This document shows positions 9,744 to 21,495 of a DNA stretch of 64,000 bases, in pieces; the first letter of the stretch is position 1; the number at the start of each line of letters is the position of its first letter. Source of the stretch: Schistocerca nitens. Taxonomy: Eukaryota; Arthropoda; Insecta; Orthoptera; Acrididae. The notes below the pieces were generated by a model, which worked only from the letters and a program-made list of their open reading frames with translations, ran no database searches and was not told the origin of the DNA. Made by a program: the position numbers and the translations under genes. The stretch spans positions 166,304,178 through 166,368,177 of the forward strand of contig NC_064622.1 of assembly GCF_023898315.1 (NCBI RefSeq). The letters are read 5' to 3'.

Positions 9744-12700
9744 ACAATGAATGTTAACCCACATGGCCATCATTCATTCTGTATGTGCTAGTCTGTTCAT
9801 TTATTTATCTATTCTACCAGATTAACCAACACTTTGCCTCTACATCTTTTCTAGTTCATATTTATGGCACATAGATGGGTCCATTATTATTTACAAAAAT
9901 GCATATAACAATTCCATTGTTACTTACGGATTTGCCTGTAACAATTTTTTATGGTTCACTACACTGCAGGGTGTCCTCTTGATCATCTTTCAACGATTTT
10001 ATTTGCAAATTTGACAGCTATTTTCTTTCCCATCTTCCACTTACCTTGTTTGTACATAATTCTTTCACATTGTTGTGCATTTGTTTTTCGCCAAACTGCT
10101 CTGATCGACTTCTACTGCCGTCACCTACATTACTTTATTTGCCAAGCAAAGTAGTTAACATTTTCTCCTATGACTTTCTCTTTCTGTTTGCCCTGCTTTT
10201 AAACTTTTGTCTCTCTTCGTGACTTCCTCCAACTTTTTCTTTTCGAATAATTTTTTGTGTCAGATAGATCGCTTTCCTGGTGAGAAATTCTCACCCACTC
10301 AGTACCTCTTGTTATCCATTGTCTGTTCTCACAATTTTCAAATGAATTTTTCTGATTTTCCAAATTTTTTCCTTGCATTTCTTCCATTTTTCTATCTTTT
10401 TCCACCATCTGCTTCTCTGTTTTGCGACTCCCACCATTTTTAACACTTCAAACTGTCCTTTATTGCAATGATAAATCTCACCACATACGAGAGTTGATCC
10501 AGAAGTAAGATTCCCTTCATTTTTACAAACAGACAACATTGTTTATTTCTGTAGAAATTTACACTGTTGGAAAGAAGAAACTTAGCCTTATTTTTCTAAG
10601 CATTTGCCATCTTTTTCTATGTTTGTAGACGGTGCTCCAATTTCTGTATCCTGATGTCATAGAACTCCGCCGCCACCCCACTGAGGAAGCGTTTCTCTTC
10701 CTGTTTAACTTCATCATTGCTCTGAAAGTGTTGGCCACCCAAGTGTTCTTGTAACTTGGGGCACAAGTGACAATCACTAGGCACTAGGTCCAGACAGTAA
10801 GGTGGGTGGAGCATGATAGTCAAACCAAAGTTTGTCAAAAGTTCATGGGTTTGGTGGGAGATGTGAGGTTGGGCATTATCTTGAAGCAGCGTTACACCTT
10901 CTGTCAGTCATCATTTCCAGTGGTTTTGGGTAGCTCACCTGAGTTTTTGTAGTGTTTCACAATAACTATCTGAGTTGATTGTTGTCCCAAGTTCCGTGAA
11001 ATCGATCACCAGTATCCCCTTAAAAACCCAAAACACAGTGGCCATTCTTTGCCAGCAGGAGGAGTTTGTTTGAACTTTTTTGCAACTGGTGACCCTGGGT
11101 GATGCCATTGTTTGGATTTTTCTTTCATTTCGGGAGTGAAAGGAAACACGTTTTGTCTCCCATAACAACACAGTCCAGCAACCCTTTCTTATCTTGTTGA
11201 CACTTTTGAAGAAACTGGCGAGCAAAGTGAAGGCATATCTCCTTGTGTTCTGCGAGTGCAACACTTGCGATACCCCAATTTTTCCATCAAAGCTCTTTCA
11301 GCTGTGCCATAAAAACTCCCAGTAATTTGAGCAAAAAGTTCACAAACAATGACCTCCTGTTTTGAAGCACTTTGTGTGGACCACCTCAATAACTGCCTCC
11401 AAAACTGAAGGTCTTCCACTCTATTCTTCATCATGGACCTCCTTCCAACTGGCACTAAACTTCCTGCACCATTTTCGGGTGTGTGGAAACATACATCCAC
11501 TTCTGTCATCTGACAATGAATATCCACAGGTGGAGACCCTTCTGCATGCAAAAACTGATTTACACAACGAGTTTCGCACTGACAGGATCAACAATGGGCA
11601 CCTCCATTGCAGATGGCTGCTTAGCCAATACTGAGCAGTGAGCAGTGCAGCAAAGCGCAGCAAGGCGGAATCAAGAGTGGGGGAACAGTGAAACCTGCTT
11701 GTCCCTCGGAGTTACTCCCAAAAGCCTAACATTGAAAGTCCCTGCTTCTGGATGTAATCCTACTGTACACCTGGCTCTTCTACAGTTTCAGATAAATCAA
11801 TCTCTTCTGCTTACCTGGCTGATCTATGACCTATAAGCCTCATCTGCCAATTTCCACTCCAGAGGCTTCTCTCCTCCTACAAAATCCTGCAGTTATCTGC
11901 CCCTTATGTTTCTGTGGATGATATCATCTGCTAAGCCACTTTCCAACTGCAACAATATGCCAGATCATCAAGATCCCGTCCCTGTGGTTCAAACTGACTT
12001 GCAGTCTCTCCTTAAAACCTCAGACCCCTCACAAGGACTAAGACCTCAATCCATAGAACTTTCTACCCCATCCAAACCACACAGCCCCACCTTTTATCTG
12101 CTTCCTAAGACCCACAAACCAAATCATCCTGGCCATTCTACAGTTGCTGGCCTCAAAGCACCCACAGAATGTATGTCTGTGTTATTTAATCAGCACCTGC
12201 AATCCATAATACAAGTACTTCCCTCCTATATTAAAGATACTAACTATTTCCTAGGTCATTTGTAATTCTTGTGCCTGTCCCACCACACACCTTGCTTGTC
12301 ACCATTGATGCCACCTCTCTCAATACCAACATCCCCCATGAATATGGTCTGTCTGCTGCTGAACATTTCCTCAGTCATCACCCACATGATTCCCAACCTG
12401 TGGCATCCTTCCTGCTCACCTTAATCAACTTTATACTTACCAACAACTGATTCACCTTTGAGGGGGCAGACATACAACCAGTTCAGGTGTATGCCCATAG
12501 GAACCAGGATGGCTCCTTCCTATGCCAACCCTCTCATTGGCCACTTGGAGAGGGATTCCTGGGATCCATAAGCCTTCAGCCCCCCCAGTTTGGTTTAGAT
12601 ACACTGATGACATCTTTTCCATATGTACCCATGATGTGGTTGACCTGTTAAAATTCCTGGCATCTCTAAATACCTTCTCCCAATTAAATTTCACATGGTC

Positions 12701-14140
12701 ATATTCCAGATATGTTGCCATTTTCCTTGATGTTAATCTCATCTTCACTGTAGGTCAGCTACACACTTCAGTCCACATTAAACCTCCTAACAAACAACAG
12801 TACTTACATTTTGACAGTTGCCATCCTTTCCGTTTCAAACGTTTCCTCTGCTACAGCCATGGCATTGGAGGCAAACATATTTGTTAAGATACAGACTCTT
12901 TACAGCAATACACCACCTTTGTCACGTCAACCTTCACTGGACCTAAATACCCCACCACCCTAGTTCAAAAGCAGATTTCCTGGACCATCACATCCAATCC
13001 TGACACTGCTGATCCCTCCACAAATCAACATTGGAGGACACCACTTGTCACTTAGTATTTTAATCAGCTACTTTGACAAGGCCATGATTTCCTAAAATCG
13101 TGCCCTGAAATGAGATACATTCTCTCAGAGATTTTGCCCACCACGTCTAGAACAGCTTTTCATCGCTCTTCCAATATCTGCAATTTCCTTGTCAGACTCT
13201 ATGCTACTTCTGCGTCCACCTCTCTAGCCTATGGCTCCAACCCCTGTGACCATCACTGCTGCAAGATGTGCTCTATGCACTCTCCTATCACCACACATGC
13301 TTGCTCTTTAACTGGCAAAACATATACTATCAAAGGGAGAGCAATCTGTGAAACATCACTTCGAATACCAGCTGTTACGTAAACACTGTTCTGCTTTTTA
13401 CATCATCATGACTACCACAAAGTTATTAGTTAGGATGAATGGGCTTAGGTCGAGGGTGTATACCAGCAACAAACGATATCCTGTTGCAGAGCATGTTGTA
13501 CAACATGACAGTGATGGCTTCAGTGCCTGTTTCAGCACAGGCACCATCTGTATTCTTCCCCCAGACACCAGTTTCTCAGAACTCTGCAGTTGGGAATTAG
13601 CACTACAATATGTCCCTGGTTCTTGCCACCCACCTGGCTGTAATTTACATTAATTTCTTACATCTAAGCATTTCTTTACAGTAACTACTCCTTTCTTCAC
13701 TCCCTTTTAGTTTTCTACATCTTTTGTTTCCTGGCCATCTATTTTTCACCATCCCCCTCCCATCTCTGTTACATAGAACACATGTAATTTTTCACTCATA
13801 TTAGTATTAACTCATGCATGATGTTGTAACTGTAATCTCTGTCTTGAAAATTATCCTCTCTTCTACATTTAAGCTCTCAGATTTTCAAATCTCATATGGT
13901 ACAGTCCCCAACAATCAGTCTTCCCTTCTCATCCCGTCCAGTAAGTGTCCCCTGACCCGGGGTTCTGGGTGACTTTTCCAGATTCTACCCCTTTTTGTAA
14001 GTCTTTCCCTTCACTCCTCTTACTTCCCCTTCTGCCGGAAGGAGGAGCCATTGGCTCCAAAAGCTTGCGTAAGTAAACTCTTTACGTGTTTTGTCCTGAC
14101 ACAGCTTGAGGAGTAGATTTTTTATCTATCCAATTATATT
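9744..14140 (+). pseudogene. Penelope-like element inserted in the jockey LINE, itself carrying a mariner
   Basis: On the + strand, a probable 5' region (9744-10487) is followed, after the nested mariner, by RT. The RT shows FYLLPKTHK (12092-12118), a DATSLNTNIPH segment (about 12307-12340), the YTDDIF catalytic box (12600-12617) and the thumb region to about 12885. A GIY-YIG endonuclease remnant follows, with Cys/His-rich spacing at 13230-13290 and RMNG at about 13430-13440. The 3' terminal sequence ends around 14134. Stops and frameshifts are numerous. The flanks AGATGATTTATGTATA (9728-9743) and AGATCATTTATGTAGA (14141-14156) match at 14 of 16 positions and look like a target duplication. 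That the 9744-10487 part belongs to the PLE is inferred. Confidence 0.75.
10488..11690 (-). pseudogene. mariner transposase pseudogene, nested in the PLE
   Basis: Minus-strand fragments follow the order of a mariner DD34D transposase. An N-terminal region (11660-11350, including a WRKFSASW-like piece) comes first. A central segment with ELGTTINSDSYCETL (about 10960-11010) follows. The C-terminal block HPPYCLDLVPSDCH (about 10770-10810) retains the third catalytic aspartate, and the GVAAEFYD end lies at 10640-10680. Frameshifts separate the parts. A terminal repeat starts at 10488 after a TA, but the matching end near 11690 is not recognisable, so this end is approximate. Confidence 0.7.
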
Positions 14141-14442
14141 AGATCATTTATGTAGATAGAGAACAAGAGCAGTCCAATCTCACTTCTCTGGGGCATTTCT
14201 GATTACACCCTTGTATCTGATGAACACTCACCTTCAACAGCGTGCTGGATTATTTAAGGAGTCTTAGAGCTTATTTTGTACACCAGGACCTTCGTTAACA
14301 GTCTGTAGTGGGGCATCATGTCAATTGCTTGTTTGCAAAATACTATACGAAAAACAGGCAAGCTGAGTTTTACGTGAGTGGCACTTTCTAAATCCACACT
14401 GTTTGTGTTAATGAGACTTTTCTGTCTCAAGGAAATTTATTA

Positions 14443-15100
14443 TGAGGGCACTTTGAAAAGAAATGCCTCCATTTTATGTGAAAACCATTAAAGCTTTTTA
14501 AATAAAAACAAATCTTATTAACATTTGATGTCATAATTCTTCATGTCTTCTCAACACAGTCACCTTTGTGATGAATATATTTCTCCCAAAGAGAGACCGC
14601 TTTGTTGATACCATGAGTGTAGAATGTTTGACTTTGCTGTTGGAGCCACAATGTCACCTCTGTTTGCACCACTTCATCACTATCAAAGTGCAGTCCTCGA
14701 AGGTGAGTTCTTTAAGTTTTGAAAACAGATGAAAATTGGAAAGAGCAAAGTTGGAACAGTATGGAGGAAGATCGATGCCAGTGAACCTGAAGTGTCAGAT
14801 TGTTGCAGATTTTGCAACACTGGTGTGTGATCTGGCACTGTCATACTGAAGGAGAGGGTGTTCCATGCATGGATGAACTCTTCGAATTCTTGAAACTTGA
14901 TTACGGTATGCTGTTTCTCATGCACCGATGTAGAGATGTTACACACCACCACGTTACATGCTGCAATTTGGAGCCCTTGAGTGGCAGAGGGCTGCAGATA
15001 TGTAGAAAAAGATGTATGTTAGTAACATTTGTTTTATTTAAAAAGCTTTAAGGTGTTTTCACATAAAAATTCAGAGGCATTGCTTTTCAGCAAGCCTTTG
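14443..15100 (-). pseudogene. mariner-like element with internal deletion
   Basis: Terminal inverted repeats of about 70 bases pair 14443-14515 with 15030-15100; the shared blocks include TATGTGAAAAC and TTAAAGCTTTTTAAATAAA. TA lies at both edges (14441-14442, 15101-15102). The minus-strand reading holds the end of a mariner-type transposase: FQNLKNS at about 14710-14730, a FYTHGIN segment near 14615-14635 and a KGDCVEKT end near 14550-14575. The N-terminal half and at least one catalytic position are missing. It sits in the RT part of the jockey LINE. Confidence 0.65.
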
Positions 15101-16135
15101 TATATTCAAACCTAGAATATGTTGAAGAATTCTGCAGCAAACTGATGTTAAGTAAACTGGTTTATAATTTTGGCGCTCCATTGTTTTACCTTTCCTCTGT
15201 GCAGGTGTCACATGCACTTTTTTCTAGTCACTTGGGGCTTTGTGTTTGGCAAGAGATTCTTGATAACACAAAATAAATAAAGGGCCAACATCATAGAGAA
15301 CTCTCTATGAAACTGTATTGGGGTTCCACCTGGACATGGTGACTTCCTTGTTCTCCACTCTGTCAGTTGCTTTTTTGAAGCCAAGGATATCTGTTGCTAT
15401 GTCCTCCATATGAGAATCAGTGTGATGATCAAGCAACACTGTCACTGTATGACCCTCCTGCACAAATGATTTCTTAAATGCCAAAATTTACAATTCCAGC
15501 TTTCCTCTTGCAGCAGTCTTCTATTGTCACACCAGATTGGTTGATGAGTGAGTGGATAAAAGCCTTCGACCTCCTTAGTGATTTTATGTAGGACCAGAAT
15601 TTTCTCAGGTTCTCGGCAAGATCTGTCGCTAAGATTATGACAATGGAAGTTGTATGTTTCGCACATCAGTCTCTTTATAGCTGCGTGAATTTCTATTAAC
15701 TGTTATCTATCAAAATTTCCACCTTGTTTTTTGAACTGAGAGTACAACAGTTTCTGCTTGCTCAAAATTTATTGAATTTTATTAAATCACAGAATGTCTT
15801 CTCTATTCTGCTTACTAAACACATACTTCTCCAGAAGTATCATTTACAATCAGTTAAACTTTGCTCATAATTCCTCTACATCCGTCATATTGAAATTAAT
15901 TGATGTTCATTCATTGTCTTAAGCAAGATGCCAGAACCTCCTTATCTGCTCTTTCCAGCAAAAAATACTCTTGTACCCTTCTTGGTGGATTTATTAACTT
16001 TAGTAATCATTGTTGGTATGATATCATGATCACTAATCCCTATCTTTGCACTGACACTGTCAATAAGGTCGTGTCTGTTTGTAGATGCAAGGTCTAAAAT
16101 ATTGTCACTGTGTGCGAGTTGTCAAACTAGCTTCT

Positions 16136-16598
16136 TGTTGTGTCAGCTACTGTAGGAGTCAGTACTGACACAAGAAGGAAGGAGAGAAGTTGTGAGGGCT
16201 GGTAACAGGAATCCAAATGATCTGTACATAACACTTTCAAATTAACAAAACACTTTATTTCGAAAAAGGAAGAAAATGTAATGTAACTTCTCATTATGAA
16301 GTAGCTTCCTGTGCTTCCTACTTGCAATTACAATTACTCTCTACTACTACTCACAAAACACATGCTAAGCATCATCTTCCTATTACTCAGTACTGATGCT
16401 CTCTTAGTCTGTGACCGAACTGGGGCCGACCAGCAATGGGCAGCTGTTTAAGTCAACGTTTACATGTAGCACTGAATTTTGTCTTCCTGGAGGTTTGACA
16501 CTGCCCGCTCTTTCCATTGGTATGTGGGTCAGTGCCTTCCTGATGCCGTTTCGAGCACTGCATTGGTCGGTGTGCAGTCAATGCATGAGGACTGCACA
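16136..16598 (-). mobile_element. Solo LTR with 5-bp target duplication
   Basis: The 463-bp segment has TG...CA ends on the minus strand and is flanked by the 5-bp duplication CTTCT (16131-16135 and 16599-16603). An AATAAA polyadenylation-like signal lies on the minus strand at about 16258-16264. No internal retroelement genes are present, as expected after recombination between two LTRs. It lies in the endonuclease region of the jockey LINE, which continues on both sides. The LTR family is not recognised. Confidence 0.6.
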
Positions 16599-16837
16599 CT
16601 TCTAAAGAGAGTTTTTGGGAAACATGTTCAGAACTGCTTCACAAGACTGGCTGTCCTTACCACCAGCAATGAATCCATAGATGTCCCAGTTTATACTTAG
16701 AAGGTTAAATTTGCCTCCAACTAATATTGCGTAGTCAGGGTATTTCTGTGCTACTGAGTGTAGACTTTCTTTGAATGATTGTACAAATGTTGCAGGGAAA
16801 TCGGGAGGACCAGTAAATCATTCAGTGATTGTCTTGA

Positions 16838-17255
16838 CAATACTATGAAAAAGGTAGATGCTAACCCCCTTCTCAACCCCTCAAACCTCCCGACTGCACC
16901 TAGCAGCCATACCCTGTCCCCACCATGTCTATGTATGCTTCCATGATCAGTACTACACCCTCCCCTGTTCCTACCCTGATGTCGCTCCCCCTCCCTGCCC
17001 CAGCCTCCTCCTTGGGCCCACCACCCAGATTGCTTCTCCCATCAGGCGCACATGCTTGCAGTCTTTCCTCAGTGGCCAAAGACAGTGTTCATGTGTGTGT
17101 TTTCTATGTTAGAAGAAGGCCTTTCGGCCTAAAGCTCACATGTGTAGTAGTCTCCTTGTTGTGCCTGTCTGCAACTTGAAATCTCCTCTATATGGTGAGT
17201 AGCAATCTTCCTTTTCATAATATTGTAATTATTCCATCCTGAATTTTCTGTTGTT
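16838..17255 (+). mobile_element. PLE 3' fragment with 15-bp target duplication
   Basis: The terminal 150 bases match, in inverse orientation, the 3' end of the PLE at 1411-1550. Examples are a GAAGGCCTTTCGGCC box and the ATGGTGAGTAGCAA stretch. The flanks CAGTGATTGTCTTGA (16823-16837) and CAGAGATTGTCTTGA (17256-17270) match at 14 of 15. This is a 5'-truncated insertion into the jockey LINE. Open frames in the C-rich part are not genes. Confidence 0.7.
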
Positions 17256-17800
17256 CAGAGATTGTCTTGAGTTCACCTAGGCTGATTACTCACATCCAGG
17301 AGCAAAGCTTCCTGGTGCAAGGTAATTCAGCTTGGTACTGTGGCAGACTGAGGTCTTGCAATGTGTTATGGTAGACTGAGGTCTTGCACTGTGTTGCCTC
17401 AGCACTATTCCAGCCCTTGCTATGGAATTTTGCAGGCACCTGGCTAGACCACCTGACCACAGGTTATGAAGTCTGTTCGGAAGTGCGTTGACTCAACACG
17501 AGTGATAGAAAGTTTTGCTTTCCACAGATCCTGAGTAACTTCGTGGACAGTTGACATGTGAAAACCATTTATATTTTGGTTGAGCAATTAGATTGAATAG
17601 TGCCCACTGACAAGGAGAGGCCTGTAGTTGCGGGATCGATTTTTTGAAATCATCTATACAGTGATGTAGGTTAAAGTCTCAAGTATCACATCCTGCAACC
17701 ATTCACCCTTGTGGGGATCTGTTGGCGAGTAAGCAACGAAAAAGAAACTTGTAATTTGCTTGGTGCTCTGCAGCTTTAAAAAAGGGTTGTTTTGCAGATT

Positions 17801-17850
17801 GGTTCCACAGTGAAATGGTTAAGGAACATACCTCATGTGGAGGGGAGGCG
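17801..17850 (+). pseudogene. tRNA-Val-like module, left arm (damaged)
   Basis: It reads CACAGTGAAATGGTTAAGG and then an anticodon-arm-like CCTCATGTGG. The 3' half is replaced by a G run at 17850-17862, so the B box is lost. It mirrors the module at 18850-18908. Confidence 0.4.
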
Positions 17851-18194
17851 GGGGGGGGGGGGTGGTCATAATTTTTATTCAGTTAATTAGATTAAATTTA
17901 ATTTTTTTATTTCTATTCCTTTACCACATTATTTTAATGGACACGTTAACTTTTTCAGTTGTGCATTTTTTCTTCCTACATTCTTTTTCCACATGGAATC
18001 TTTATGCATGTGAGTTTCATTATTTTTATGTATTAACTTTGATTTAATTTCTTCAGTTTTATCATTCTATATTTCTGACAATATTATTTCATTCATTATT
18101 TCCGTTCCTCATTTTGCGTGAATTTCATTTTGTTTATAATCCCTTCTTTCATTTAAATCTTCGTCTGTATTATTTGGTCCGTAGTGGAACAAGG

Positions 18195-18450
18195 TCCGCA
18201 GCTCGTGGTCTTGCAGTAGTGTTCTCGCTTCCTGCGCATGGGGTCCCGGGTTTGATTCCTGGCGGGGTCAGGGATTTTTCCTGCCTCGAGATGATTGGGG
18301 GTGTTGTGTCGTCTTCATCATCATTCATCCCCATTATGGTCAGAGGAAGGCAATGGCAAACCACCTCCACTAGGACCTTGCCTAGTACAGCGGTGCGGGT
18401 CTCCCACATTGTCCCCTACACTCCTCGGAGTATGAGACTTCATCATCATC
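18195..18450 (+). mobile_element. Second SINE family, full copy with 12-bp target duplication
   Basis: The tRNA-like head has an A-box-like TGGTCTTGCAGTAGTG and a B box GGGTTTGATTCC (about 18251-18262). The body holds AGGCAATGGCAAACCACCTCC and ends in (CAT)n. The flanks AGTGGAACAAGG (18183-18194) and AGTGGAATAAGG (18451-18462) differ at one position. The same body, in inverse orientation, is at 23800-23935. Confidence 0.8.
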
Positions 18451-18849
18451 AGTGGAATAAGGGTTAATGTTTTTAAAGTGCTGGTATGATGTTAACCATC
18501 CTAAAAATTACATCTTGTAACAAAAAAAGCATTTTTGACACCATTGCACAATCAGCCTAAATAGATTTCATATTTTGTTTTGTAACTGATACTTCAACAG
18601 TTTCAAGTGTGTAAATATTACAGTAGAGGAATGAAAATAATTAAATTCACTTGCAAAAATTCCAAGTGGAAAAAGAATAATGGGAGAAAAAATGAGAGCA
18701 ATTGGAAATGATAACACATTGATTAAAATGATGTGACAAAACAATAGAAATAAGCAAAGTAGTTTTAGCTCATTTACTTCAATAAAAATAATGACCAAAG
18801 TCATTTCAATAAAGATTTAAAAATAAAGAATTTCAAAGCTCCTTACAAG

Positions 18850-18908
18850 ATTGGAAGAACAGCCTCTTGCATGTGAGGCATGTACCTCAAACACTACATT
18901 GTGCAACC
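18850..18908 (-). pseudogene. tRNA-Val-like module, right arm
   Basis: On the minus strand it shows a D-arm-like AATGTAGTGTTTGAGG, then an anticodon loop CTCACAT (anticodon CAC, as in tRNA-Val) and a B-box remnant GTTCTTCCAATC. It points inward. Pairing is degraded. Confidence 0.5.
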
Positions 18909-19014
18909 AGTCTGTTAAATGTTCCTTTTTTAAAGGTGGAGAGTGTCACATGAAATTTCAAAATTTTTTTGTCGATTACTCACAAACAAGGGCCTACCAG
19001 GGTGAATGGCTACA

Positions 19015-19429
19015 GGATTAGATTAGGAACTGAGACATTAAAAGCAGTCTGTGAGTATTTGTTGTTTGGACAGTAAAACAATTGATGATGGCTGAAGTAG
19101 AGAGAAGACCTGCAACAGCAAGGAAAGCCTTTCTGAAAAAGACAATTTTTTAATAAATAACATAAATTTAAGTGTAGGGAAGTCTTTTCTAAAGGTATTT
19201 CTATGGAGTGTAAACTTGTACAGAAGTGAATCTTTTACTACAACCAGTTTAGACAGGAAGAGAATAGAAGATTTTGAAATGTGATGTTACGAAGGAATGC
19301 TGAGGGTTAGGAGTTACTGCATTTAATTGGAGAAAAAAGTAATTTGTGGCTCAACTTGATTAAAGAACAGATGAGTTGATAGGACACATCCTGATGCATC
19401 AAGAAACTGTCAGTTTGTTAGTGGAAGTA

Positions 19430-19466
<37 letters not shown>

Positions 19467-19471
19467 CGTGC

Positions 19472-19520
<49 letters not shown>

Positions 19521-19615
19521 CGTGCGTGTATGCATGGAGGGGGGGGGGGGGGTTAAAATTGTCAGAGCTGCATCAAACCTGTTTTAGGACAGAAGACTGC
19601 AACAAAACATAAAAC
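19015..19615 (+). pseudogene. RTE LINE 3' fragment
   Basis: It begins at the GGATTAGATTAGG segment and follows the C-terminal part of the RTE copy at 58790-59395. It includes a degraded YRSES box (about 19220-19240), a GHILMHQE segment near 19380 and the 3' end GCATCAAACC...GACTGCAACAAAAC. A long GT/GC microsatellite and a G run (19432-19552) have expanded inside it. It is frameshifted throughout. Confidence 0.75.
19432..19552. repeat. (GT)n/(GC GT)n microsatellite with G run
   Basis: About 100 bases of GT with CGTG variants, followed by a G tract at 19538-19552. It lies inside the RTE fragment. Confidence 0.95.
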
Positions 19616-19689
19616 AAAACATAATCAGTCATTCTCCTAGAATGTTTGTGATTGACACATACTTCATCGAGGCAACACCAGGTGCAGAA

Positions 19690-20905
19690 GTGTGAAACCG
19701 AAATTTGGTTGCAATAATTACATGTCTGTTGTTTGAAATTGATAAACAATATTTTATTCAAAATAATCTCCATTGCTGTTTATATGTTTCTCCCACCTCT
19801 CCAGCAGGCTATGAATGCCATATAAAAAAACAGTTCTCCTTTTGAAGTGAAGCAATCAGCAAGGCATTTTCGTACATTTTCAAACGAATTGAAGCTTTGT
19901 TCAGCAAGAGTGTGTCTAAGTGATGTAAATAAATCGGATTGAGCCAAGTCTAGAGAATAAGCTGCATGCCCTAGTATTTCCAAACTGAACACCTCGATCG
20001 TTTCCCTGACCTGTTTTGCCATGTGTGATGGCGCATTATTATGGATCAATATAACTCTGTGTTGCCTTTTTGCATATTCTGGTCATTTTACACATAATGC
20101 TCGATTTAAATCGATCATTAAGCTGTAAGTTTTAACAATTTCACCAGGTTTTAGCAGCTCATAGTAGATGACACCCATATGATCCCACTAAACACAGAGC
20201 ATTGTCTTCGATGTTTGCCTTGATTCACCCATGATTTATGATGCTTAGGATTCTCAAAATGTATCCATTTTTCATCACCTGTCACTGTTCAATGGCGAAA
20301 CAACTTTATTTTGTATTTGATGAGCAGCATTTCACAAGTGGTCTTTTGATTTGCTTGCTGTCTTTCATTCAGTTCATGTGGAACCCATTTTCCCACTTTC
20401 TGCACCTTTCCCATAGCTTTCAGCCAAAGAGAAAATGAGAAAACGGTTTTCTGTGTCACATTCAATTGTTCCATGAGGTCCTGTTGAGTTTTAGTATCAT
20501 CGTCATCCAATAAGGCCTGCAATTTGTTGTCTTCGAACTTTTTCGGTGGTTTCTCGCACTTGTCGTTTCTCACATCAAAATCACTGCTTTTGAATTTTTT
20601 GAACCACTCGAAACACTGTGTTTTCCCAAGAGCATGTTCGCCGAAAGCTGCGACAGGTATTCGATGCGATTCTGCAGCAGTTTTCTTCAAATGATAACAA
20701 AAAACCAATGGTGTCCACAAATCGTAGTTCTTAGGTACAGAACTTGACATGTTTACAGATGCCTATGTATGGAACTTGGGTTATTATGTCTTGACATATG
20801 TTGTCAGCTGTTATAGGAAGCAAATGGCGCACCAGAAGTGGTCTCGTGGACCCTACTCCGATGGCTAGCACCATCTATAGGGAAATTCTGGCTTCAACTG
20901 ATACA
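19690..20905 (-). pseudogene. mariner transposase pseudogene, nearly complete
   Basis: The minus strand holds an N-terminal half open from 20750 to 20289. It has the helix-turn-helix region: LLFCYHLKKTAAESHRI-like residues, then GKTQCFEWFKKFKS, and WVPHELNERQ at about 20375-20405. A frameshifted middle (20288-20050) follows. The C-terminal half (20049-19780) has NNAPSHMAKQ, where the second catalytic aspartate appears as N, and YSLDLAQSDLF with the third aspartate retained. Weak terminal repeats (GAANCCNGAATTT form) lie near 19700 and 20890. It is a typical degraded DD34D mariner; the substitution of a catalytic residue means it is inactive. Confidence 0.8.
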
Positions 20906-21441
20906 TAGAAGAACTACTATCTTCCTTTATTCAAAGCACAGTACTCAGAAATGTGGCTCTTGGTGCAGCTGTGTCACTTTATTACATAATTTCTTCAGTG
21001 ATTACTTTTAATGTACTTAAAGTCAGTGTCTGTTAAAATACTTTGTATTGGCAAAGGACTACCTTTTAGGCCAGTTTTCTCATTTTACAAGTTTGTCTTG
21101 TCATTAATATACATTTCAAACACAATGCACTTTGAAAACATCCTATTATAAATAATGAAATATTGTTACTGGTTTCTTGCTTTCCAAGCAACATGGAACC
21201 AACTTTTTTCCTGATATTTCTACAGCTTTGATGTCTTAGTTTACAATTTACTGTACAGTTCTCACTCATACAAAACATGCTCCTGTAGGTCGTTGTTATC
21301 TCTTCAGATTGTCAGGTGTTCCACTTTCAGATTCATGTGTGAAAAAGTTATGGATACACTAAATAACACTGTGTCTACTTGTGAAAGACTGCAAATATAT
21401 TGCTGTCAACTGATATTTATTTACAGATTACATTAGCAAAG

Positions 21442-21495
<54 letters not shown>

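Larger units (their letters stand above)
4287..17690 (-). pseudogene. Jockey-type LINE, broken into pieces by nested insertions
   Basis: Recognisable LINE pieces occur in correct 3'-to-5' order on the minus strand. They are: 3' end 4287-4530; C-terminal RT 7801-7953 and 8942-9300; the decayed FADD region 9676-9743; a GVPQGS-like box with YIND about 14150-14220; the PVSLTSVCC-like RT box about 15105-15165; an endonuclease segment with an ILVGGKFN box about 16700-16735; and poorly resolved 5' sequence to about 17690. The + copy at 45640-46885 is collinear across each break. For example, its bases 46585-46665 span both sides of the RTE inserted at 4531-7800. The LINE itself is about 2.7 kb. Many stops and frameshifts show it is the oldest layer here. 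Confidence 0.75.
17694..19014. mobile_element. Inverted-repeat element with tRNA-Val-like module in each arm
   Basis: The left arm (17694-18130) and the reverse complement of the right arm (18560-19014) align over most of their length. Examples are CCATTCACCC at the ends, CTTTAAAAAAGG and TTCTTTTTCCAC. The tRNA-like modules start about 107 bases from each end. The arms are separated by a SINE inserted at 18195-18450 and a short core. The right end meets an RTE fragment, which may have cut it or landed at its edge. It is old, with clearly diverged arms. Confidence 0.6.

Noticed and set aside
21445..21494. CRISPR-like array or satellite
   Set aside because: It is a plain (CA)n microsatellite. 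No regularly spaced repeats with unique spacers occur anywhere in the window.
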